This document shows, piece after piece, positions 1 to 6,240 of a DNA stretch of 9,141 bases. Positions within the stretch are counted from its first letter, which is position 1. Each line of letters begins with the position of its first letter. A program made the position numbers and the translations under genes. The notes beneath the pieces were generated by a model, which was not told where the DNA came from, did no database searches, and saw nothing but the letters and a program-made list of their open reading frames with translations. This DNA is from Planctomycetota bacterium (GTDB lineage: Bacteria > Planctomycetota > Phycisphaerae > WQYP01), in assembly GCA_021785155.1 (NCBI GenBank), contig JAJYGE010000208.1, positions 1 to 9,141 on the forward strand. Reading direction: 5' to 3'.

Positions 1-20
1 TTAATAGTAGCTCCTTTCCT
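1..20 (-). promoter_or_regulatory. Shine-Dalgarno site of a divergent gene starting at or beyond the left edge
   Basis: Read on the minus strand, positions 20-11 give AGGAAAGGAG, a strong Shine-Dalgarno match. It is followed by ten bases (CTACTATTAA) that run to the edge. A start codon beginning at position 1 or just outside the window would be 9-10 bases from this site, a normal spacing. No start codon for it lies inside the window. I infer a gene transcribed leftward, divergent from the XylR-type regulator and sharing its control region. For regulators of this type the divergent neighbour is often the target, but the gene itself cannot be seen. Confidence 0.4.
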
Positions 21-61
21 GGCTTGGAATCGCGAGCCTGCCGAATTCAATCATTAGTTTT

Positions 62-114
62 ATTGTAACCACAATGTTTATCCAATGGGCGACAAACTTT
101 GTTCATATAACGAC
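62..114. repeat. Operator-like direct repeat, copy 1
   Basis: This 53-bp element matches the copy at 181-233 at 48 of 53 positions. Inside it are two similar 14-bp half-sites on the same strand, CAATGTTTATCCAA at 72-85 and CAAACTTTGTTCAT at 93-106. Their starts are exactly 21 bp apart, two helical turns. Direct-repeat half-sites with this spacing are the known binding geometry of AraC-type dimers at araI1-I2, and E. coli XylR also binds direct half-sites. The element lies in the divergent control region upstream of a XylR-type regulator, so I infer a binding site for that regulator. Confidence 0.65.
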
Positions 115-180
115 ACCGAAAAACATAGCTCCCGGACCGCCCAGGAACCTGAAAGTTCGTTCACTTAAACGGTCAGATGA

Positions 181-233
181 ATTGTAACCGCAATGTTTAT
201 CCATTGAGCGACAAACTTTGTCCATCTAACGAC
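181..233. repeat. Operator-like direct repeat, copy 2
   Basis: This is the second copy of the 53-bp element, 119 bp downstream of copy 1 and ending about 77 bp before the regulator start codon. Its half-sites are CAATGTTTATCCAT (191-204) and CAAACTTTGTCCAT (212-225), identical at 11 of 14 positions and again 21 bp apart. The second half-site overlaps a perfect 13-bp palindrome, GACAAACTTTGTC (210-222). Copy 1 carries the same palindrome with one mismatch. Proximity to the regulator start suggests this copy serves autoregulation while copy 1 serves the divergent gene, with looping possible between them. Confidence 0.65.
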
Positions 234-310
234 AAAATGCGGCGGGCTGGCTGGCAAATTCAAATTATCGGATGTAATCTACCCGTTACCTGTTGAAAGG
301 GGTGCTGGTG

Positions 311-1501
311 ATGGGCAATGTCTTGCAAAAACCGGAGGCGGCGAAGAGAAAGAAAATCGCGCTTATCTTCTGGCCCAAAGTCGGCAACCAACATCTGCAC
401 TTGATCGGCATTCGCCAATACGCGGCTGGATTTTCCCATTGGTTGTGGAAGGGTTTTTCGCCTGTCAACTCCGCCATTCCTCTGATCCGCGCGTGGCGGC
501 CCGATGGCATTATCGGCATGCTGGAAACGCCTCAACTCGCCCGGGCATGCCACCGATTGGGCGTGCCGACGGTGGACCTGGGAGACCGGCTGGAACACCA
601 GCCCTGTATCCAGATTATTGTTGACCATCGGCAAATAGGCGAAATGGGAGCCAGATACTTTCTGGATCGCCACTTCCAGCATTTTGCTTTCTGCGGTGCC
701 GCCGACACGCACTTTGCGCGCCAGCGACACCGTGGCTTTGTGGAAACACTGCAAAAGGCAGACATAAAATCCCAAACCATCTGGTTCAAGGTAGGGGCGG
801 GCGTACCGGACACGGCGGTCGCCTGGTCTCAGCCGGATCCTATAGCCGCCCGCTGGCTGGCCCAATTACCCAAGCCGCTGGCACTGATGGTCAGCAACGA
901 CCAACTGGCGTTGATGATCCTAAGCACCTGTTCGGAAGCCAATATTCGTGTGCCCGAAGATGTGGCGGTGCTGGGCGTGGATGATGATGAACTCATGTGT
1001 ACGATGGCCAATCCGCCGTTGTCGAGCATCGGCTTTCCGGCTAAAAAAATTGGCTATGAGGCGGCGGCGACACTGGCGGCCATGATGGCCGGGGAAGCCG
1101 CTCCGGAAGCGCCGGTGGTTTTTCCACCGCTGCCGATTGTGATGCGTGGTTCCACCGAGCGTCTTACGGCATCTGATCCGGATGTAAACAGGGCGTTGGC
1201 GTTAATTCACGCCAATGTCGGCAAGCGTTTACGTGTTGCTGAAATCGCCGACACTTTGGGCGTTTCGCGGCGCGCATTGGAACGGAAATTTCAACAGGAA
1301 CGGTCCATGGGTATTCACGATTCGATCCGCCGATCCCGCGTGGATTTGGCCCGGAGACTGCTGCGGGAAACCGACATGACGCCACGCGCCATTGCCACCA
1401 AGTGCGGATTTGCCAACCTTAGCCGTCTGGGTGTGGTATTCCGGCGGTATACCGACACAAGCCCGGCGGCTTACCGAAAGCAGTTTCAAAGCGGACAGTA
1501 A
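311..1501 (+). CDS. XylR-type transcriptional regulator (LacI-like sugar-binding domain plus AraC-type HTH)
   Basis: Likely a cytoplasmic sugar-responsive transcription factor. The first 280 or so residues resemble the periplasmic-binding-protein fold used by LacI/GalR sensors, including the typical VPEDVAVLGVDD stretch (214-225). Residues about 290-392 form an AraC/XylS DNA-binding domain with two helix-turn-helices: VAEIADTLGVSRRALERKF (309-327) and an end segment with CGFANLSRLGVVFRRY (365-380). The order, sensor first and AraC domain last, and the length (396 aa) match E. coli XylR (392 aa). ATG 311 is chosen because AAAGGGG (296-302) sits 8 bases upstream. An in-frame TTG at 293 would give 402 aa but would place that site inside the gene. 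The paired 53-bp repeats upstream are its probable operators. The inducing sugar cannot be read from sequence; xylose is not implied. Confidence 0.9.
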   Translation: MGNVLQKPEAAKRKKIALIFWPKVGNQHLHLIGIRQYAAGFSHWLWKGFSPVNSAIPLIRAWRPDGIIGMLETPQLARACHRLGVPTVDLGDRLEHQPCIQIIVDHRQIGEMGARYFLDRHFQHFAFCGAADTHFARQRHRGFVETLQKADIKSQTIWFKVGAGVPDTAVAWSQPDPIAARWLAQLPKPLALMVSNDQLALMILSTCSEANIRVPEDVAVLGVDDDELMCTMANPPLSSIGFPAKKIGYEAAATLAAMMAGEAAPEAPVVFPPLPIVMRGSTERLTASDPDVNRALALIHANVGKRLRVAEIADTLGVSRRALERKFQQERSMGIHDSIRRSRVDLARRLLRETDMTPRAIATKCGFANLSRLGVVFRRYTDTSPAAYRKQFQSGQ

Positions 1502-1521
1502 GATCGTCCGGCACGCTTTTT
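1492..1521 (+). terminator. Weak terminator-like hairpin after the regulator
   Basis: CGGAC (1492-1496) pairs with GTCCG (1506-1510) across a 9-base loop that includes the regulator stop codon. Five Ts follow at 1517-1521, after a six-base gap. The short stem and the gap make this a weak candidate. A second hairpin, GCGCGA/TCGCGC (1528-1546), follows directly but has no T-run after it on either strand. Together they may end regulator transcription before queC. Confidence 0.3.
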
Positions 1522-1657
1522 ATTTATGCGCGACATCGTATCGCGCGATAACCTCGCGTTGCTGGAGAAACAAAATTGCCCCGGCTTATCCCTGGATCAC
1601 GCGATTTATTATTGCCGGACGCTGGGATTCGTCTGATCCCTCCGGTAAACTCTCCGC

Positions 1658-2383
1658 ATGATGAATGGAACCTCGACAACCAAACGGGCGGTGGTGCTGT
1701 TAAGTGGTGGATTAGATTCCGCGACGGTACTGGCGGTGGCTAAACATCAGGGCTTTACCTGCTATGCCCTGAGTTTTGATTATGGTCAGCGCCATCGCCA
1801 GGAACTCCTGGCAGCGGCGGATTTGGCCAAGGCCATGGGGGCGATGGAACATGTCCTTTTGAACCTGAATCTGCGGCAGTTCGGCGGTTCGGCACTTACG
1901 GCGGATATTGCCGTTCCCAAGGATCGCCCCGTCGCAGCAATGGCGGATGGAATTCCGGCAACCTACGTTCCAGCGCGCAATACGGTATTTTTGTCCTGTG
2001 CTCTGGCATGGGCGGAAGTTCTGGAATGCTTTGACATATTTATTGGCGTCAACGCGGTGGATTATTCCGGATACCCGGACTGCCGTCCCGGCTATATTTC
2101 GGCATTCCAGCAGATGGCCAACCTGGCCACCCGGGCGGGCATCGAAGGGCGCGGCAAATTTATGATTCATTCGCCGCTGATGGAGCTGCAAAAGGTCGAC
2201 ATTATTCGCCTGGGACTGTCGTTGGGAGTTGATTATGGAAAAACCTGGACCTGCTATGATCCGGAGATAACCGGACACGCATGCGGACATTGTGATGCCT
2301 GCCAACTGCGACTGGCGGCATTCCACCAACTGGGATTGACTGATCCCGCGCCCTATGAGCACAATAGCGGCGGCCTAAAATGA
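1658..2383 (+). CDS. queC: 7-cyano-7-deazaguanine (preQ0) synthase QueC
   Basis: QueC converts 7-carboxy-7-deazaguanine to preQ0 using ATP and ammonia, in cytosolic synthesis of the queuosine precursor. The N-terminus carries the PP-loop ATP pyrophosphatase motif SGGLDS (16-21). The C-terminus carries the zinc-binding cysteines as C-x9-C-x2-C-x2-C (C199, C209, C212, C215, within [10 protein letters not shown]). The 241-aa length is normal for the family. Two ATGs are possible (1658 and 1661), and neither has a clear Shine-Dalgarno site, so the start is uncertain by one residue. The stop overlaps the queE start as ATGA. The 156 bp upstream show no preQ1 riboswitch that I can recognise. Confidence 0.96.
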   Translation: MMNGTSTTKRAVVLLSGGLDSATVLAVAKHQGFTCYALSFDYGQRHRQELLAAADLAKAMGAMEHVLLNLNLRQFGGSALTADIAVPKDRPVAAMADGIPATYVPARNTVFLSCALAWAEVLECFDIFIGVNAVDYSGYPDCRPGYISAFQQMANLATRAGIEGRGKFMIHSPLMELQKVDIIRLGLSLGVDYGKTWTCYDPEITGHACGHCDACQLRLAAFHQLGLTDPAPYEHNSGGLK

Positions 2384-3078
2384 AGATCTCTGAAATTTTC
2401 CACAGCATTCAGGGCGAAGGCAAACTTGTGGGGATGCCATCGCTTTTCATACGTACCAGCGGCTGCAATCTGCGCTGCATCTGGTGTGATACGCCCTACA
2501 GTTCATGGCGGCCCACGGGCGATAATTTGACCGTTGCGGAAATTTTGGCGCAAGTGGAAACACAGAACTGTCACCATGTGGTTATCACCGGCGGTGAGCC
2601 GATGATGCAACCGGAAATGCCCGCGCTGATAACAGCTCTGCGGAAAATCAACCGGCATATTACCGTTGAAACAGCCGGCACCCTTTGGCAGGACGTACCG
2701 ATGGATCTGGCCAGCATCAGTCCCAAAATGTCGAATTCCACACCTCTGGATGATCCGGCCTGGTCGCAAGTGCACGATCAGCGAAGATTAAATTGGGAGG
2801 TTCTGTCTAAATTTGCGCAAGCGGAAGTAATACGGGAACGCCAATGGAAATTTGTTATCTGCCAACCTGAAGACCTCCGTGAAGTGGATACGATTTTGTC
2901 GCATATTTCGACGGTTGCTCCCATACATCCATCTGATGTCATCCTGATGCCGGAAGGCGTAACGACCGATGCGGTCCAATTGCGATCCCAATGGCTGGCA
3001 CCGATATGCCGACAGCGGGGCTTTCGCTTTGGAATGCGATTGCATATCCTGCTGTATGGTAATACACGCGGTACATGA
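2380..3078 (+). CDS. queE: 7-carboxy-7-deazaguanine synthase QueE (radical SAM)
   Basis: QueE rearranges 6-carboxy-tetrahydropterin to 7-carboxy-7-deazaguanine using S-adenosylmethionine and a 4Fe-4S cluster, the step before QueC. The N-terminal SIQGEG segment (9-14) is typical. The cluster-binding CxxxCxxC is present as CNLRCIWC (C29, C33, C36), with the SAM-contacting GGEP at 71-74. The family's C-terminal pattern is intact: a PEG segment, then [13 protein letters not shown] at the end. Length is 232 aa, normal. The start overlaps the queC stop by four bases and has no strong ribosome site of its own, so translation is probably coupled. It supplies the substrate for the gene just upstream. 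Confidence 0.96.
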   Translation: MKISEIFHSIQGEGKLVGMPSLFIRTSGCNLRCIWCDTPYSSWRPTGDNLTVAEILAQVETQNCHHVVITGGEPMMQPEMPALITALRKINRHITVETAGTLWQDVPMDLASISPKMSNSTPLDDPAWSQVHDQRRLNWEVLSKFAQAEVIRERQWKFVICQPEDLREVDTILSHISTVAPIHPSDVILMPEGVTTDAVQLRSQWLAPICRQRGFRFGMRLHILLYGNTRGT

Positions 3079-3145
3079 ATTGGCACAGCGGACGAATCCG
3101 ACAGCCAAAACCATGTGCTGATGAAAACAAGAAGAGGATATGGAC

Positions 3146-3511
3146 ATGAAACGCGATAAAAGCCGGTTGCAGATCCTGGCAACATTCCCCAATCCGCACC
3201 CCGGAAGAGATTATGAAATTGAACATATTGCCCCGGAGTTTACCTCCGTGTGTCCCCAGACCGGACAGCCGGATTTCGGAACCATCCGTCTGATTTACAT
3301 ACCGGACAAAATCTGTGTGGAACTTAAAAGCTATAAGCTTTACCTGCAGAGTTTCCGGAATCGCGGCATATTTTACGAGGATGTCACGAACGTCATTCTT
3401 GACACACTGGTGCAACGGTTAAAGCCACGGCGAATGAGTATCATCAGTGAATGGACACCGCGCGGCGGATTAAGATCGGTGATTCGCTGCCAGTATGAAC
3501 GCTCTGCTTAA
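3146..3511 (+). CDS. queF: NADPH-dependent 7-cyano-7-deazaguanine reductase QueF (type I)
   Basis: QueF reduces the nitrile of preQ0 to the amine of preQ1, the base inserted into tRNA by Tgt. The family signature ELKSYKLYLQSFRNRG is intact, as is PRGGLRS near the end. The catalytic Cys is in EFTSVCPQTGQPDF (C36), and the catalytic Asp lies seven residues on (D43), the spacing of C55 and D62 in Bacillus subtilis QueF. The Glu equivalent to E97 is present (E78), but the preceding residue, normally His in FHE, is Tyr (FYE, codon 3374-3376). ATG 3146 is chosen because GAGG (3134-3137) sits 8 bases upstream. ATG 3140 would add two residues but leaves only two bases. At 121 aa it is a short one-domain form. 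It lies 67 bp after queE, probably in the same transcript. Confidence 0.94.
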   Translation: MKRDKSRLQILATFPNPHPGRDYEIEHIAPEFTSVCPQTGQPDFGTIRLIYIPDKICVELKSYKLYLQSFRNRGIFYEDVTNVILDTLVQRLKPRRMSIISEWTPRGGLRSVIRCQYERSA

Positions 3512-3520
3512 AAGGGAACA

Positions 3521-4330
3521 TTATTTCTTCAGACCCGCGGCAAGATCAGCCGCCATCGCCCCCACCGCCGCCGGCACATCCGGCGCGGCGGTGGCTAATT
3601 CCCGGCTGATTGTTTTGATAATCGCCGATCCGACAATCACGCCATCGGCTAACCGGGAGATCTCCGCGACTTGATCGCGACGGGAAATGCCAAAACCTAC
3701 GCAGATCGGTTGCGATGTCATTGTCCGCAACATTTTCAAATTCATCGGCAAATCCGGCGGTAGAGATTGCCGTTCCCCGGTTATCCCCGTGACCGATAAA
3801 TAATAGATAAAACCGGTACATAACACCGCAATTTTTTCGCGGCGATCGGCGGGCGTCGTGGGCGCAATCAGCAGGCTGCTTTTAAGATTGTGCCGCTCCA
3901 GCGTGGCAACCACCGCCGGAGCTTCCTCCAGCGGAACATCGGGCAGAATCAATCCATCAATCCCCGCTTGCGCACAATCAGCCGCAAACGCATCCGTGCC
4001 ATGTTTAAAAATGATGCTGAAACTCGCCATGGCCATGATGGGCAGTGAAAATCTTCCGCGGCGTATTTTTTCCACCGCCTGAAAAATACGCTCTACGGTG
4101 GCCCCATTTTCCAGCGCCAGCCGATAGCTTTCCTGAATGGTCGGACCGTCGGCAATAGGATCGGAAAAAGGAATGCCCAGTTCAATACAACCCGCGCCGG
4201 CCTGCTGCAGGGATTCCAGCAACGGCCCCAGGAGATCCACGCTGGGATAGCCCGCGGTGACAAATGGGCACAATATAGCGCGGTGATCCCGTGATGGGGC
4301 GGCAAACGCGGCTGTTAGCCTGTTGGTCAT
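3521..4330 (-). CDS. trpA: Tryptophan synthase alpha subunit
   Basis: TrpA cleaves indole-3-glycerol phosphate to indole and glyceraldehyde 3-phosphate and passes indole to TrpB. The TIM-barrel signature ELGIPFSDPIADGP (50-63) contains the catalytic pair E50 and D61, equivalent to E49 and D60 of the Salmonella enzyme. The loop segment with YLSVTGITGER and the phosphate-binding GFGISRRDQV and GVIVGSAI segments are present. The 269-aa length matches the family. No trpB or other trp gene is in the window. The gene starts one base after the stop of the coiled-coil/BRCT-like gene and has no room for its own promoter, so it is probably translated by coupling. It ends 9 bp from queF, tail to tail. 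Confidence 0.97.
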   Translation of the reverse strand: MTNRLTAAFAAPSRDHRAILCPFVTAGYPSVDLLGPLLESLQQAGAGCIELGIPFSDPIADGPTIQESYRLALENGATVERIFQAVEKIRRGRFSLPIMAMASFSIIFKHGTDAFAADCAQAGIDGLILPDVPLEEAPAVVATLERHNLKSSLLIAPTTPADRREKIAVLCTGFIYYLSVTGITGERQSLPPDLPMNLKMLRTMTSQPICVGFGISRRDQVAEISRLADGVIVGSAIIKTISRELATAAPDVPAAVGAMAADLAAGLKK

Positions 4331-4331
4331 A

Positions 4332-5744
4332 TTACTGCTGTACCAACGGATGTGCGTAATATCCGATCATCGCCAGGAATCGATTGGCGTTGAGAATCGG
4401 CACGGAGAGGTCCAACGCCTTTTTCTGCAGTGTCGCATAGCGCTGTTGCTGTTTAACCCGTGCCGCCGTCAAAGCGGCAGTCTGCCTGGTCTGAACCCCG
4501 TTGAAATTCAACAGAGAGTTGCCGGGGCGTGATCCCAGCACAAGAAAATCAGTCTGTGTGGTCAGGTGCTTATCCACCACACCGCCCCATGATTCAACCA
4601 GACGCACAATCTGCCGCCGTCCGGCCGCTGTGGCTACGCCGTTGCCGTTGACATCAAAGTCGCCATAAATAACAAAGTGATAATGACGGGCTTGATCCTT
4701 GTGAAATACGGGATTGGCAATGAGATCGCCGACAAATATCTGCTGGCCCGTATACTGATGGGTTATGCGGCATACCGACGCGTATTTTCCGACACGAATC
4801 ACCACGATTGATCCGGCACCACCGCCGTTGGCACCGGTGTCAACGCCAAGATTGGGATGATAAACTGCAAAGGTAAGCCCCACCGTCACATGTTCCACAC
4901 TGCCGATGTTAATGTACACATGCCGCGTAACCGGCGACACATGGATGACTTTTCCATCCGCCTCGCTGAGAATCGCATTGGCACCGGTATTGGGAGCGCG
5001 ATAAGCGGCCATCTGTGTCCGCAGGGTCTGCACGATGGCCATGCGGGAATCAAGTTCCTGCTTAAGCTGTTGAATCTGTACAACCTGCCCGCGCAATTCT
5101 GAAATATACTTCTGCTGCTCGCCGGTAATCTGCTGCTGCAATGTACCGGCTTGCGTGGAAACCTGCGTATTGGCCGCATTCAATTGATCCGTCAAAGCAT
5201 TGATATTGTTCTGGGCGGAGGTCAGCTTGTCATTAATGGCGTGAATATCATCTTTGAACGATGTGCGCGTGGATTCAAAACGGCGCTGGTAATCCGCCAA
5301 CTGGGCGCGATAGTGCTTAATACGGCTTCTCGCCGCCAGCAGATTCGCATCAACCTGCGCCAGTGCCAAAAGCAATGGCTGCCCGCTTAAGCCCACTTTG
5401 TTGAGCGTGGTGCTGACAGGCCCCGTTGGTGCCACGAGTTGTGATACCGCCATTCCACTGTTACCACTGATTTTTGTTTCCAGCAGATGTATCTGCCGGA
5501 CCAATTGCGTCACGACAGTGTTGCTGGATGTTGCATTGGCCTTGAGGTCCGCGATCATCGGTAAATTCTGATCCGACGCCGACGCGATCAGCGATAAATT
5601 CTGCTGATCCGTGGACGCGACCATTTCAGCCTTACCGAGTTTGAGATAAAGCAGAATGGCCACCACAGAAATCGCGAGGAACAGGCTGATAAAAACGATC
5701 AGTGCATAAGGTGGTGCGCTGCGCTGTGTACGAACTGTTGCCAT
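4332..5744 (-). CDS. Membrane-anchored coiled-coil protein with beta-rich domain and C-terminal BRCT-like region
   Basis: I do not recognise a named gene. The 470 residues read as four parts. Residues 1-12 are short and basic, and a hydrophobic helix follows (about 13-34), suggesting a signal anchor with the rest outside the cytoplasm. A long Gln/Leu-rich helical stretch (about 127-250) looks like coiled coil. Residues about 257-345 look like a small beta domain (KVIHVSPVTRHVYINIGS, then VTVGLTFAVYHP, ending IFVGDLIANPVF). Residues about 354-463 resemble a BRCT domain: a strand FVIYG, helix IVRLVESWGG, strand TDFLVLG, and after an Ala/Gln-rich insert ALDLSVPILNANRFLAMI, like the ends of bacterial DNA ligase BRCT domains. 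GGAGG (plus 5754-5758) lies 9 bases before the ATG. It is first in a two-gene unit with trpA. Function unknown; the BRCT reading is by eye. Confidence 0.85.
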   Translation of the reverse strand: MATVRTQRSAPPYALIVFISLFLAISVVAILLYLKLGKAEMVASTDQQNLSLIASASDQNLPMIADLKANATSSNTVVTQLVRQIHLLETKISGNSGMAVSQLVAPTGPVSTTLNKVGLSGQPLLLALAQVDANLLAARSRIKHYRAQLADYQRRFESTRTSFKDDIHAINDKLTSAQNNINALTDQLNAANTQVSTQAGTLQQQITGEQQKYISELRGQVVQIQQLKQELDSRMAIVQTLRTQMAAYRAPNTGANAILSEADGKVIHVSPVTRHVYINIGSVEHVTVGLTFAVYHPNLGVDTGANGGGAGSIVVIRVGKYASVCRITHQYTGQQIFVGDLIANPVFHKDQARHYHFVIYGDFDVNGNGVATAAGRRQIVRLVESWGGVVDKHLTTQTDFLVLGSRPGNSLLNFNGVQTRQTAALTAARVKQQQRYATLQKKALDLSVPILNANRFLAMIGYYAHPLVQQ

Positions 5745-5753
5745 AGGTCAAAG

Positions 5754-5758
5754 CCTCC
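5754..5758 (-). promoter_or_regulatory. Ribosome binding site of the coiled-coil/BRCT-like gene
   Basis: On the minus strand GGAGG precedes the ATG at 5744 by nine bases, a near-ideal site. It fixes that start, and because trpA has no separate site it probably drives translation of both genes. Confidence 0.7.
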
Positions 5759-5855
5759 GTAGCCAAACATCCTGACCGGCATGTCGAATTTTCGCGGCCC
5801 TGTCGACCATCCAAAGTCGAACCCCGAACCGCGACAACTTCGGCACTGTTATAAA

Positions 5856-5884
5856 ACTATCACCGCTATGGGCGTTTGGGTCAA
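5856..5884 (-). promoter_or_regulatory. Sigma-70-type promoter for the coiled-coil/BRCT-like gene and trpA
   Basis: On the minus strand a -35 box TTGACC (plus 5879-5884; five of six consensus bases) is followed after exactly 17 bp by a -10 box GATAGT (plus 5856-5861; four of six). Transcription would begin near 5849, leaving a leader of about 105 bases before the ATG at 5744. No leader peptide, Trp-codon run or T-box element was seen in that leader, so trp-type attenuation is not evident. Confidence 0.5.
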
Positions 5885-5893
5885 GTGAGAAAC

Positions 5894-6052
5894 ATGGAAA
5901 ATAACCCCGGCCAGAAGACAGCCCCCGCGTACAACGCCGCCACCGCGGCACGTTCCACCCGACATAAACGGGGCAAAATTCCACATTTATGCCCAAAAAT
6001 CGAGGACTTTACGCCATGGTTCACGCGTAAGGTCTGGGGCGTGGCCCCATAA
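5894..6052 (+). CDS. Possible small basic protein, 52 aa
   Basis: This is an open frame of 52 codons in the otherwise empty region between two operons. The product begins MENNPGQKTAPAYNAATAA, has a basic middle (RSTRHKRGK) and ends PKIEDFTPWFTRKVWGVAP, with two Trp and no membrane segment. About 32 of 51 third codon positions are G or C, similar to coding sequence here. A terminator-like hairpin with seven Ts begins 22 bases after the stop, which favours a real transcription unit. Against it, no strong Shine-Dalgarno site precedes ATG 5894 (only GTGAG nearby); an in-frame GTG at 5885 is another start. I recognise no family. It could be a small protein, or a chance frame within a noncoding RNA that uses the same terminator. 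Confidence 0.42.
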   Translation: MENNPGQKTAPAYNAATAARSTRHKRGKIPHLCPKIEDFTPWFTRKVWGVAP

Positions 6053-6240
6053 TCCGGTATGGACACCGCAGTGCCGGGAAATCCACGGTTTTTTTGCCGC
6101 CGCGCTGGCGGAGGCCCTTATACGTCCGATCAAGCTTCCGCCAAATCGCATCATGCGTCACGCACCTGTGTGGAGCAATGTTCAGGCTTCTACTATGATA
6201 CCTGCACCGGACCACCGTTGGTCATGAAGAGGAACGCCCG
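6053..6240. other. Intergenic stretch upstream of the potassium channel gene
   Basis: Apart from the terminator-like hairpin, this stretch holds a possible plus-strand -10 box TATGAT (6194-6199) with no convincing -35, and a small hairpin GACCA/TGGTC (6210-6223) just before the channel gene's ribosome site. Open frames here give unnatural Cys/Arg-rich products and are not called. Confidence 0.4.
6074..6095 (+). terminator. Rho-independent terminator-like hairpin with seven Ts
   Basis: CCGGG (6074-6078) pairs with CC-A-CGG (6083-6088) around an AAAT loop, with one bulged A. Seven uninterrupted Ts follow at 6089-6095. The stem is short but directly joined to the T-run. It ends plus-strand transcription ahead of the potassium channel gene, and the only plus-strand unit that could need it is the 52-codon frame at 5894-6052. 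Confidence 0.5.

Noticed and set aside
260..865. Minus-strand frame of 201 codons opposite the regulator.
   Set aside because: It lies antisense to a gene with clear LacI-like and AraC-like domains and gives no recognisable protein.
1712..2362. Minus-strand frame of 216 codons opposite queC.
   Set aside because: Antisense shadow of a gene with intact PP-loop and zinc motifs.
5745..5848. Checked the leader of the coiled-coil/trpA unit for Trp attenuation or a T-box.
   Set aside because: No Trp-codon run, T-box sequence or antiterminator/terminator pair was visible; only a small CCGAA/TTCGG pairing occurs.
6035..6049. Hairpin TGGGGC-GTG-GCCCCA near the end of the 52-codon frame.
   Set aside because: No T-run follows on either strand and the loop is only three bases. 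The hairpin at 6074-6095 is the better terminator.
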